A stretch of DNA of 64,000 nucleotides from assembly GCA_903887415.1 (NCBI GenBank), contig CAISPO010000029.1, positions 124,001 to 188,000 of the forward strand, read 5' to 3'. The notes beneath the pieces were generated by a model that had not been told where the DNA came from, made no database searches, and was given only the letters and a program-made list of their open reading frames with translations. Made by a program: the position numbers and the translations under genes. The stretch's first letter is position 1. The number at the start of each line of letters is the position of its first letter. This stretch comes from an uncultured Bacteroidota bacterium. Lineage in GTDB: Bacteria; Bacteroidota; Bacteroidia; Chitinophagales; Chitinophagaceae. Below are positions 9,601-17,542 of this stretch, one piece after another.

Positions 9601-11413
9601 CGATGCATCTGTTGTGGCTAGCGGCAACATTTCATTTGACACGACCACCCATGAGCGGCTGGATGGCATGATACAGTTCAATAATGCATCGGTGGCATGG
9701 GCATCCCCATTCCTCGCAGGTATTATGAGCCGTTTGTCTGGCACCATCAATGGCAGCGTAGCGTTCAACGGTGCATCGTATGCGCCGGAGATGAAAGGAA
9801 CAGTGACCTTGCAGAATGCTGGCTTACACCTGGACTACACCGGCTGCAACTATACTATTCCCACAGCCACCGTGGATGTAACCACCCGCCGCATCAGTTT
9901 TGGCAATGTTCAGATTCTTGACGCCTACAAAAATACAGCTACCCTTACCGGGCATTTTTCACACAATCTTTTCAAAGACATGCGGATGCACCTCACCATG
10001 TCATCGCAGAAATTTGAAGCGCTAAACCTAAGTTCCAACGATAACAATATTTTTTACGGAAATCTCATTGCTGGAATGGACTCTTTTACGATCAAGGGGC
10101 CATTTAATGATATACAAATGGAGCTATACAATGCCACCCCTGCCGCAAAATCGCGCATTTTCATACCCATAAGCTCCGGCAGCGGAGATCTGTCGGGCTA
10201 TACCTATGCATCCTTTAAAACTTACGGTAAAAACCAGGAAAAAACGATAAAGAAGAGCAAAAATAAGATCAACATCAGTATAGATGCCAGCATGAACGAC
10301 CTTGCAGAAATGCACATAGTGCTGGACCCCACTACCGGCGATGAAATTGCAGCAAAAGGGAATGGTAGAATATCGCTGGAGATACCGCCCAATAATGATA
10401 TCCGTATGACCGGGGTTTACACCATTGATAATGGTACTTATACCTATACCTACAAAAAACTATTCATCACCAAGCAATTCCAGCTCCAGTCTGGCAGTAC
10501 CGTCAGCTTCAACGGCCCCTTTGCCAGTACAACGGTTAATGTGGATGCAACTTATGCTGTAAAAGCAAGGCTTGCCGACATTCTTAGCGATGCAGACCAG
10601 ACTGCGTTGAGTGGCCCGGAGGCTATTGATGCCAAGACCCCGCAGGAAGTGGATGTGAAGGTTAAAATGACCGGATACCTGGCAAAGCCCACGTTGACAT
10701 TTGACATAGGGCTAGAGGACTCCCACTCCCAAGGCACCATTGCCTACCGGCGATTAATGCTGATAAACAGCGATCCGCAGCAGCAGGTGGAAGAAGTAAG
10801 CGCCCTTCTGCTGGTCGGTTTTTTTATTACGCCTGATGTCATCGGCGGCGCAACCGTGCAATCGGGAGCCATCAACAGCCTGGGCCAGGCTTTATCCAGC
10901 ACAACATCCAATACCCTCACTAACCTGGTGAATAAAATTACTGGCAATAAGGATTTCAGCGTAGCCGTAAAGTACACCAACTACAATTACAACGACCCAT
11001 CGAGCCTTAGCACTGCAAACAGGAACACGCTCTACGGTGGCATAGGATGGAATTATTTTAACAAACGGCTGAACGTGGAAGTCGGCAGTACATCTGATTG
11101 GGGGAAACCAACCAGTGCCAGCAGTACCTCAAACTTCAATATCACCGGCGACTTCCGTATCCAGTACCAGGTAGCCGAAAACAGCGGCATCAGGGTCAGC
11201 GCATTCCGTACCAGCGATTATGATGTGACCCTTGACCGGGACATTACCCGCAGTGGCGTTGGCATTGGCTGGCATAAGTCGTTTGATAATTTTGACGAGT
11301 TTTTTCACGGCAACAAATATGCTGCAAAACAAAAGATAGAATTATTGAAAAAAGTAAAGGCAGAGGAAGCGGCAGATACCACCTCTTCTAAAAAGCCGTC
11401 GGGAACGGAATAA
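6668..11413 (+). CDS. TamB-like translocation/assembly protein (DUF490)
   Basis: This protein of about 1580-1610 residues has an N-terminal membrane anchor (encoded partly upstream of this start), a very long repetitive beta-strand body and a C-terminal TamB/DUF490 region (about residues 1230-1560, including NDIRMTGVYTIDNGTYTYTY). Such proteins span the periplasm and take part in outer-membrane biogenesis or lipid transport. The first canonical start is GTG 6668, but it would cut the anchor, so the true start is probably near 6580-6602. No tamA/bamA-like gene is adjacent. The C-terminal Lys/Glu-rich tail is unstructured. Confidence 0.85.
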   Translation: MALVNYTPVQNYIARRAADMLSKKLKTKVAIAHVRIDIINHIYLQGLYIEDQAHDTLLYAGQAEVRITDWFIFKKKPVIHYFGLKNSYIHLYRNATSDNWNSDFIADAFSTPGSKKDTVTGKPLELDLKKIELENVRFHMDDKWIGQDLDFDVGGFTLDTKGLDFNKKMLDVGDILISNTVVSVGIYKGGKPHSKRIIEGDDFDPSPFNPDNWAGKVGSISLKGCSFNLTMDDKIPEPGLFDQNHLMIRDIDVSIKDGSITGDTLRGNVTHLSAHDRCGIAIKNMHSKVSVSPIASICDELYLETNYSKVQRYYAMHYRHFPDFTAYIDSVTMVAHLKDATIDVRDLYYFAPQLKNLPRVVLHASGDGKGTVANLAAQHLNVTDGNTVLKGSITMKGLPDIYKTYITYTDGELFTTGEGILHYVPGLRNSPNIALERLTYAYFKGKYEGYIENFALNGALKTNLGIASVDIKMNIPGFNSNTATYSGMVTTNSLQIGILLKQPLLGGITLKENVTGNSFDPERVQMDIDGTISQFSINGYPYQNIMTHGTVAKKQFNGKLLVDDPNLGLEFDGGIDYTQKNININATAHLLGSNFKALNLTKDTITASADFDLNCTGSNIDNFSGYAKLFNIDMKRNAHKLALDSIYVHSTGDSANRLLTVQSNDIIASIKGNYQLSKLPASVQFYLSRYLPNYIQAPEKFAPDQDFVFTVKTTSIDSILAVTIPAVRGFDSSTVSGSLNTSAQKLTLSANVPYGSIGNFHMSNIAISGQGNLNQIALNTNIDNVAVGDSFLNGSLSVTTTINNDSVAFTIATTSPDTSSSITLNGQILARKDSLFLTLLPSQFYLNQAKWDIAGGSQVVYSNKYLMVQGFAITSGLQRITAGTQLQNNDKSILVSTENLDLGQLGSWAGLASYQPDGRLNGTIKIDKIFEDLYISANIKATDVKLGTDTVGTISIIGNYDGAKKLLSLDPQTGIFRGDASVVASGNISFDTTTHERLDGMIQFNNASVAWASPFLAGIMSRLSGTINGSVAFNGASYAPEMKGTVTLQNAGLHLDYTGCNYTIPTATVDVTTRRISFGNVQILDAYKNTATLTGHFSHNLFKDMRMHLTMSSQKFEALNLSSNDNNIFYGNLIAGMDSFTIKGPFNDIQMELYNATPAAKSRIFIPISSGSGDLSGYTYASFKTYGKNQEKTIKKSKNKINISIDASMNDLAEMHIVLDPTTGDEIAAKGNGRISLEIPPNNDIRMTGVYTIDNGTYTYTYKKLFITKQFQLQSGSTVSFNGPFASTTVNVDATYAVKARLADILSDADQTALSGPEAIDAKTPQEVDVKVKMTGYLAKPTLTFDIGLEDSHSQGTIAYRRLMLINSDPQQQVEEVSALLLVGFFITPDVIGGATVQSGAINSLGQALSSTTSNTLTNLVNKITGNKDFSVAVKYTNYNYNDPSSLSTANRNTLYGGIGWNYFNKRLNVEVGSTSDWGKPTSASSTSNFNITGDFRIQYQVAENSGIRVSAFRTSDYDVTLDRDITRSGVGIGWHKSFDNFDEFFHGNKYAAKQKIELLKKVKAEEAADTTSSKKPSGTE

Positions 11414-11423
11414 CAGTTCCTCG

Positions 11424-14400
11424 CTACTTCCCATCCTCTTCCTCTGGAAATGCCTTTTTTGCCTTATCGTAGTATTCCTCAGCCCGCGCCTGTTCTTTCA
11501 GTTGCTGGGCGAGCTTTATTCCCAGATTATAAGCCTGCTGGTTATATTTATCCGCTTCTATTGAGGCATCAACCTCGCTGAACGCGCTGCTTGCATTGCC
11601 GGTTGTGGCATAGGCATAAGCAAGGAAGTAATGGCTGTAGCTCGGGTTGTATTGCGCGAGGTTTTTGTACAGGTTCATTGCGCTATCTACCTTATGTGCT
11701 TTTAAATAACTTGTACCAATGATCTGGTAAACGGTAATATCTCCGGGATAATGGCTTAGCGTTTTGTTGCCTGCATAAATAGCCGAATCAGGCTTGCCTT
11801 CTGCATCATATATCTCCGTCAGCGCTTCCCACACCAGCTCGTTATCGGGGAATTCCTGCAGAGAAGCCAGGAACGCTTCTTTAGCTTCGTCAATCCTTTT
11901 GGCTTTCATCAGTTGAAACCCTTCCAGGTCTTTCTTGGTCTTTCTTTTCAGCACGGCAGCTATTGGCACACCGTCCACTTTTACCGTATAAATAGTCTCG
12001 GGCGGCGGCCAATTGCCGGAAGCCAAAACGCTTGGGTCTTCGTCGCGAGAGAACAGTATGCAATAATCCCAGTCTTTAGAATAGCGGTTGAACGACTTTA
12101 CATAGTTGCAGCTTACAGGGAAGGTATCCTTCATAAACCCGGGATACATGGACGCGTACAGTTTATTGAAGGAGTCCGTAGCGGGATCCTGTACAAACTG
12201 GGAAGTGCGCTCATAAAGCTGCTCATAGGGCCGCTCGTATTTATAAGGCTCCGTTTTGTAATGGCCCAGGTAAAGATAGGCCAGCAGCGGATTTACACAA
12301 TTAGTAGAGATCACAACCTTCTTATTTTGCAATTGCTCATGGCTCATCAGCCATTCTGTTGCCGGCTTTATACCCAGCATATAATAGTCTGTCTCATACT
12401 TGCCATAAATATTCTTCAGGCCGCCGCCTACCTCGTTGTAGTATAGCGATTCAAAAGTATGGTTAGCTGCAGCAAACTTTACCGGGGATATAAGCCCTAC
12501 AACTATCAGCCCGATAACGGCATACTTCACGGCGGCCTTCTGTGACCTCATGATCCAGGTAAAGCCAGCGGAGGCAAGCACAACCATTGGCGGATAGATG
12601 AACAGAAAATGCCGCCAGCCATCATAAAGAGATGATTTCTTGTAAATGGCGTAGGCTACAGGGAACAAGCAAGCGAACAAAATAAACAGTGAAAACAACA
12701 GCGCTTTTTTATTGTTCCTGAAGGCTACCGGCAGAGATACACAGCCAATGATAAAGCCCACAAGAACGATGACAGGCGCGGTGTACATAACATACCTTGG
12801 AATATAGTACCACGGTATCTGGTTGCTGAATATCTTCTTCCCATCATAAAGCAACCCTATGTTGATAAAGAAGTTAGACATTATTTTCAGGGCTTCCAGG
12901 GGCTTATTGATAAGGCCCTGGTGCGCCCACGGCCAGCAAACAAGCGCTATCAGATAACCCGAAACGCCCACTATGGCCACATGCTTTACAAGCCGCGCGG
13001 TAATGATTGTCTTTAACTGCCGCGTAAGAACTGCGTAGCTGCCAATAAATAAAACCAGATACGCGATGAGCAGTAATCCGCCGATACGCACCCCCATAGC
13101 CCAGCCAATGCTGAGTACGAGGCCAAGTATATGCTTAAAGCTGGGGTTAGGCAGCGACCGGATAAACAGGATGATGTAGTAAAGCCCGGCAGTATAACCA
13201 ACAGAAAAAGGTATATCCTTAGGGTTAGCGAAATTGTGCCCGAACCAGCTTGGAGAAAGAACAAGAAATACCACTGTAAGGATCCCCGCATTCCAGTTGC
13301 CCGTAAGCAGCTTTGCCAGCTTGCCTGCGAAAACGATGCCTATGGCCCCTACCAGTGCATTGATAAAGTGCATAGTGGTGTAGTGATCCCAGAAATGGAA
13401 AATATGATAAGTAGCCGCTGTTATAAAATCGAAAAGGCCGCCATAATACTGGATACCGGAGGTAGTGGTCTGGGCGTTGGTATCGCCGTGAAAGAAGTAA
13501 TTGTAAATGTCGTTGCCATAATCAAAGTGCCAATGCTCATCACCTGTCACCGCATATTGAAAGCTCATCACCGGCATAACGGCTACCAGCAGTATGGCGA
13601 GCACATTGAAAATAGCACGGTACTGAATATGCTTCCGCTGAGCCGGCGTTGCAGTGGCCGGCATCTTAAACGGTAAAACAAATGTATTGTACAGCCAGAT
13701 CCGGAAAGAGATAGCTAGCACACCCAGCAGCATCATAAAAGAGTCTTTCACCACATTCACCTTGCTCTCCGGCTGGTTTACCCAGTTAATGGGCATTTCT
13801 ACGATCTTGTAATCGTTAAGGTCGGCCTGATACAGCAGTTCTACGTCATGCTCCCAACCCTTGCTTTGCATATTGCCAAACAACAGCGAGGCTGCGCCCT
13901 TGGGATATAATTTAAAACCGCACTGTGTATCCTTCAGGTGCAGCGAGGTGAATAGCTGCACAATGCCATTGAATACACCACCTATGAACCTGCGGCTCTG
14001 GAGCGCCTCTACCTTCCCTTCCTCGTGCCTGCGCGAACCGATATAAACGGTGTCGCTGCCGGAAAAAAGGGCAGGTTCTTTTTTCTGCCAGTTGACCAGT
14101 TCCGTCGGCCTGGTGGACATATCCGCGTCCAATGTCAGGACATAATCACCCTTTGCCAGGCCCACGCCGTGCTTCAGCGCACTACCCTTGCCTCCGTTCT
14201 TCGGCATTTTTTCCAGCCGTACTTTGTCCTTTAAAGAGCTGTACTTGCTTTCAAGCGCTTCCTGTATCTTCCCGGTTGTATCGTCCTTACTGCCATCGTC
14301 AACAATAATAACCTCGTAGGCCCCCTTCCATTTTTCATCAAACTCCGCAAGGCCCGCAAGCATTATATCTGTCCGCTTAGATTCGTTGTAGCACGGAATG

Positions 14401-14483
14401 ATCAGCGACAGCATAAAATCCCGGCTAACCGGAATTGCAGGCCTGGCAGGTTGCGGGTTTGCAGTTGGTTGAGGCTTCTTCAT
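11424..14483 (-). CDS. GT2 (DPM1-like) + multi-membrane GT-C + TPR fusion, 1019 aa
   Basis: Residues about 25-250 are a family 2 glycosyltransferase like dolichyl-phosphate-mannose synthase, with DDGSKDDT and the DxD motif D119-A-D121. Residues about 255-690 hold some eleven transmembrane helices with an Asp315-Glu316 pair (GDEHWH) in the first external loop, as in GT-C enzymes that use polyprenyl-phosphate sugars. The last 150 residues contain TPR-like units. The protein may therefore both make a lipid-linked sugar and transfer it to an acceptor; this is inference from architecture. A methyltransferase gene ends 11 bp upstream on the same strand, suggesting an operon. Confidence 0.85.
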   Translation of the reverse strand: MKKPQPTANPQPARPAIPVSRDFMLSLIIPCYNESKRTDIMLAGLAEFDEKWKGAYEVIIVDDGSKDDTTGKIQEALESKYSSLKDKVRLEKMPKNGGKGSALKHGVGLAKGDYVLTLDADMSTRPTELVNWQKKEPALFSGSDTVYIGSRRHEEGKVEALQSRRFIGGVFNGIVQLFTSLHLKDTQCGFKLYPKGAASLLFGNMQSKGWEHDVELLYQADLNDYKIVEMPINWVNQPESKVNVVKDSFMMLLGVLAISFRIWLYNTFVLPFKMPATATPAQRKHIQYRAIFNVLAILLVAVMPVMSFQYAVTGDEHWHFDYGNDIYNYFFHGDTNAQTTTSGIQYYGGLFDFITAATYHIFHFWDHYTTMHFINALVGAIGIVFAGKLAKLLTGNWNAGILTVVFLVLSPSWFGHNFANPKDIPFSVGYTAGLYYIILFIRSLPNPSFKHILGLVLSIGWAMGVRIGGLLLIAYLVLFIGSYAVLTRQLKTIITARLVKHVAIVGVSGYLIALVCWPWAHQGLINKPLEALKIMSNFFINIGLLYDGKKIFSNQIPWYYIPRYVMYTAPVIVLVGFIIGCVSLPVAFRNNKKALLFSLFILFACLFPVAYAIYKKSSLYDGWRHFLFIYPPMVVLASAGFTWIMRSQKAAVKYAVIGLIVVGLISPVKFAAANHTFESLYYNEVGGGLKNIYGKYETDYYMLGIKPATEWLMSHEQLQNKKVVISTNCVNPLLAYLYLGHYKTEPYKYERPYEQLYERTSQFVQDPATDSFNKLYASMYPGFMKDTFPVSCNYVKSFNRYSKDWDYCILFSRDEDPSVLASGNWPPPETIYTVKVDGVPIAAVLKRKTKKDLEGFQLMKAKRIDEAKEAFLASLQEFPDNELVWEALTEIYDAEGKPDSAIYAGNKTLSHYPGDITVYQIIGTSYLKAHKVDSAMNLYKNLAQYNPSYSHYFLAYAYATTGNASSAFSEVDASIEADKYNQQAYNLGIKLAQQLKEQARAEEYYDKAKKAFPEEEDGK

Positions 14484-14494
14484 TTCCGGAATAG

Positions 14495-15205
14495 TTATTT
14501 ATTAAGTTTGCCTATATAGACCCAGTCGCCTTGCAGCGATTTGCAGACGTTGTCTTTGATCTGTATCGCTTGCTGCAGATACACAGCTATGGGATAAAAA
14601 TTCAGATGGTGATCCATAGTAAAGTAGTAGTAGCGCTGCCGTGGAGTTACTATGATCAGTTGTTTCCTTGCTACACGCTTCATCTCTTCAATTGCCGATG
14701 GCACCTCCCTCAGATGCTCTATAGTATGGTGGCAGGTAACAATATCAAAGGCATTGTCTGCAAATGGCAGTTTATAGATGCTGCCTTTCACATAATCTGA
14801 ATTTTTCAGGGTCGCAACATTATCATACAGATCGCAGCCGGTAGTTTTCAGCGTTTTGTTGTTGTCGTTCACGCAGTTCAGCCAGTAGCCGTTTCCGCAG
14901 CCTACGTCCATAAGTGTCTTTGCGGTAGGGTCCAGGTTCTCCAGCATATATTTTATACAGGCATTGTTCAGGTCGGTAGGCCGGTCCCTGGCCATGCTCT
15001 CAATATTCCGGTACACCTCTATGAACTCTTCTTCCGTCATTTCAAACGCGCGGTCCTTAAAATCCATATACAGCCGGATCACCTTCTTATTGCCTTTGTA
15101 CCATACATAGAAAAAAGGATACATAAACCACCGGGCATCGCGGAGGACAGGGGGAAGTAACTCATCCAATACATACCGGATGGCGTTGGTAAGACTACGA
15201 TTCAT
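14495..15205 (-). CDS. SAM-dependent methyltransferase, class I
   Basis: The SAM-binding motif DVGCGNGYW and the downstream acidic/hydrophobic strands (FDIVTCHHTIEHL) identify a Rossmann-fold methyltransferase of 236 aa, of the kind found in glycan and lipid modification clusters. The substrate is unknown. An N-terminal segment of about 45 residues contains a hydrophobic stretch (RWFMYPFFYVWY), perhaps membrane-associated. Its stop codon is 11 bp before the start of the glycosyltransferase fusion, so a shared role in a glycoconjugate is likely. Confidence 0.85.
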   Translation of the reverse strand: MNRSLTNAIRYVLDELLPPVLRDARWFMYPFFYVWYKGNKKVIRLYMDFKDRAFEMTEEEFIEVYRNIESMARDRPTDLNNACIKYMLENLDPTAKTLMDVGCGNGYWLNCVNDNNKTLKTTGCDLYDNVATLKNSDYVKGSIYKLPFADNAFDIVTCHHTIEHLREVPSAIEEMKRVARKQLIIVTPRQRYYYFTMDHHLNFYPIAVYLQQAIQIKDNVCKSLQGDWVYIGKLNK

Positions 15206-15294
15206 CTAATTGAAAAATGTTTGCTGGCATGAAAAAGATCAAGTGGGTAAAAATACGCACTGGTGTTAGATTTTCCAAGTTGACACAAAAAGTA

Positions 15295-15323
15295 AAAAGC
15301 AATCCCGAATAGAGATTGCTTTT
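15295..15323 (-). terminator. intrinsic terminator of rpsP
   Basis: AAAAGCAATC at 15295-15304 pairs perfectly with GATTGCTTTT at 15314-15323 around a 9-base loop. In the direction of rpsP transcription the stem ends in a T run. It lies just beyond the octamer array that follows the rpsP stop codon. Confidence 0.7.
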
Positions 15324-15335
15324 CACGAAAACTTT

Positions 15336-15367
15336 TTAACAAGTTAACCTTTTAACCAGTTAACCAA
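15336..15367 (-). repeat. octamer array (TTAACNNN)4 after rpsP
   Basis: TTAAC recurs at 15336, 15344, 15352 and 15360 with an exact 8-bp period, directly 3' of the rpsP stop codon (TAG at 15372-15370) and before its terminator. It has the same form as the arrays at 4304 and 17514. Confidence 0.8.
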
Positions 15368-15369
15368 TA

Positions 15370-15897
15370 CTAACCTTCTGTTTGTTCTTCAGTTGCCGGA
15401 GCCTGTTCTGCATCAGCCGCATTTGCGTCAGCTTCTGCTTCTGCTATCTGTGCAGCCCTTGCGCTGTTCTTCTCTTCTACCTTGCGCACTGATTCCTTCA
15501 TAGCTTCATGGCGCTTGTCGCTCTTGTGCTTGCGGTGTGTTTCTTCACGCTTTGCAACCAGTTCTTCGTGCTCACCATTCCACTTTTCAAATTTCTCCAT
15601 AGCCGTAGCCTCATCAAACAGGCCAAGCGATACACCACGCATCAGGTGTTTCAGGAACATTACGCCCTTGAACGACAGGATACGGCGGCAGGTATTGGTA
15701 GGCTGTGCGCCTTTGTCCAGCCAGTGCAGCGAACGCTCGCGGCTGATGCGGACAGTTGCCGGTACAGTCAGTGGGTTGTACGTACCTAATTTTTCAATGA
15801 ATTTACCGTCACGTGGCGCGGTTGTATTGGCCACAACGATGAAATAAAATGGGCGCTTTTTAGACCCGTGCCTCTGGAGGCGAATTTTTACCGACAT
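15370..15897 (-). CDS. rpsP: 30S ribosomal protein S16
   Basis: The first 80 residues are a clear S16 ([18 protein letters not shown], then [13 protein letters not shown]). The protein is 175 aa, about twice the usual bacterial length, with a charged helical extension (about 85-145) and an acidic Ala/Glu-rich tail ([15 protein letters not shown]). Such tails are usual in Bacteroidota S16, as far as I know. It is transcribed alone from a well-formed promoter at 15950-15980, not in the rpsP-rimM-trmD-rplS order of many bacteria. An octamer array and a hairpin terminator follow the stop codon. Confidence 0.95.
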   Translation of the reverse strand: MSVKIRLQRHGSKKRPFYFIVVANTTAPRDGKFIEKLGTYNPLTVPATVRISRERSLHWLDKGAQPTNTCRRILSFKGVMFLKHLMRGVSLGLFDEATAMEKFEKWNGEHEELVAKREETHRKHKSDKRHEAMKESVRKVEEKNSARAAQIAEAEADANAADAEQAPATEEQTEG

Positions 15898-15949
15898 AAT
15901 AATAGAAATTATTAATGGTTAACAATAAGATTTTCCCGTTTTGGGATTG

Positions 15950-15980
15950 CAAATATAGTGGGAAAGATTGAAAACCCCAA
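15950..15980 (-). promoter_or_regulatory. Bacteroidota-type promoter of rpsP
   Basis: On the minus strand TTG (complement of CAA at 15978-15980) is followed after exactly 20 bases by TATATTTG (complement of 15950-15957), a full match to TAnnTTTG. The leader to the ATG at 15897 is roughly 45 bases. Confidence 0.7.
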
Positions 15981-16025
15981 AACCCTCCCGAGAAAATCAG
16001 GACCTTGTTCCGGGGCTTTCTCTTA

Positions 16026-16065
16026 TTTTCCACCTAACAGGGGTCTTTTCCACCTAACAGGGGTC
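16026..16065. repeat. 20-bp perfect tandem duplication
   Basis: TTTTCCACCTAACAGGGGTC occurs at 16026-16045 and again at 16046-16065, ending at the base before the stop codon of the NHL gene at 16066. No function is apparent. Confidence 0.85.
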
Positions 16066-17409
16066 TTACCGTTCAATAACTATTTTCTGGTTCCACTCCT
16101 CATGTGCGGTAAAAGCCGAGAAAAAGTACATCCCGGGAGAAACATCAAGAGATATATCAATATTCCGGTTAGTAGCTGAATTGATTTCCTTGACGACTTT
16201 GCCAATAAGATCCGTAATGAAAATATGAACTGGCTCTTCTGCGCCGGAAGAAAGATTAGTTGTAAATGTTCCTTCTGATGGATTTGGATACACAATTAGG
16301 GCTGATGTTTGATTTGTAAAACTGCCAACCCCGGTAACACCACCTACCTTGCGGACGCGCCAATCAACGTCATCCGCAATAAAGAGGTTCCCTTCATTAT
16401 CAACTTTTACATCATTTGGCCTCGCTAAACACCCATCTGTTGCGGGCCCTCCATCCCCAACAGCATAGGGCGCACAAGAGCCACCACCAGCAATGGTCGT
16501 GATGATTCCAGCGCTGTTTACTATTCGAATGCGTGTATTTAACATTTCGCAGATATACAGATTACCAGCAGCATCAATGCTCATGCCAGTAGGGCCACCT
16601 AATTGGGCTGTCACTGCTGGCCCTCCATCCCCGCTATATCCACTAATACCATTTCCTGCTATAGTACTGATAATCCCAACTGTATTCACTTTCCGTACAA
16701 CATTGTAATAGCCATCCGATATGAATAAATTTCCAGTAGCATCCACAGCTAAGCCGCCAGCAACTATTTCGGCTGCTGAGGCTGGGCCGCCATCACCACT
16801 ATATGCGTGTACACCGGTTCCGGCAATTGTACTGATAATACCGTAAACATCAATCTTCCGAACAAAATTATGGCTTGTAAATAATAAATTCCCTGTTCTA
16901 TCAAATGTTATTCCATCTGGAATGCCAATACCTGCAGCTGTTGCCTGACCACCGTCCCCATAGCTACCACCATCCCCGTCTCCCGCGAATGTTGTTATAA
17001 TACCAGACAGATCAATTTTTCTTATCCGGTAATTTCTAGTGTCTGCAAAGTAGATATTGCCTGAACCGTCTAATGCTATGGCACCCGGCACATGAATCTG
17101 CGCATCGGTCGCAGGCCCGCCGTCACCATTATAACCATCAACCCCAGTTCCCGCTATTGTCGATATAATACCTGAAGAATTAATTTTACGAACCCTGCTA
17201 CCAACACTATATATGTCACTAAAGTAAACATTGCCATAATTGTCAGCTGCGACAGCAACTGGCTGAGCTATTTCCGCCAAAAGCGCAGGGCCGCCATCGC
17301 CAGAATAGCCAGGAGTTCCAGTACCAGCAATAGTCGTAATGGTCTGTGCACTCCCTGAAAAAGGAAGAAATGATAAAATAATCAGAGTTAAAATGGTTCT
17401 TTTCAACAT
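16066..17409 (-). CDS. NHL-repeat secreted protein with T9SS sorting domain (1)
   Basis: Signal peptide (cleaved after GSAQ, residue 21), six NHL repeat units of about 55 residues each with the pattern IIxTIAGTG...GDGGPA...P..VAVD..GN.YFAD..N..IRK, probably one six-bladed propeller, then a C-terminal T9SS type A domain (YPNPSEG near residue 373, ending KIVIER). It should be exported through T9SS and displayed or released at the surface. NHL propellers bind proteins, peptides or glycans; the ligand is unknown. Two further paralogues lie at 21062 and 22477. A perfect 20-bp tandem duplication abuts its stop codon. Confidence 0.88.
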   Translation of the reverse strand: MLKRTILTLIILSFLPFSGSAQTITTIAGTGTPGYSGDGGPALLAEIAQPVAVAADNYGNVYFSDIYSVGSRVRKINSSGIISTIAGTGVDGYNGDGGPATDAQIHVPGAIALDGSGNIYFADTRNYRIRKIDLSGIITTFAGDGDGGSYGDGGQATAAGIGIPDGITFDRTGNLLFTSHNFVRKIDVYGIISTIAGTGVHAYSGDGGPASAAEIVAGGLAVDATGNLFISDGYYNVVRKVNTVGIISTIAGNGISGYSGDGGPAVTAQLGGPTGMSIDAAGNLYICEMLNTRIRIVNSAGIITTIAGGGSCAPYAVGDGGPATDGCLARPNDVKVDNEGNLFIADDVDWRVRKVGGVTGVGSFTNQTSALIVYPNPSEGTFTTNLSSGAEEPVHIFITDLIGKVVKEINSATNRNIDISLDVSPGMYFFSAFTAHEEWNQKIVIER

Positions 17410-17513
17410 GGTTCAATTTAGAATGACGATACCCCTCCTATAATAAGACGTATAAAAGGTACATAATCTTGGGTATGCTCAATTTTTTCTTTTCCAATTT
17501 CCTTACTAAGCCT

Positions 17514-17542
17514 TTAACTTTTTAACCCCTTAACCTTTTAAC
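17514..17542 (-). repeat. octamer array (TTAACNNN)4 after the PD40-amidohydrolase gene
   Basis: TTAAC recurs at 17514, 17522, 17530 and 17538, an exact 8-bp period, ending directly before the TAA stop (17545-17543) of the minus-strand gene. It is the third array of this type in the window. Confidence 0.8.
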
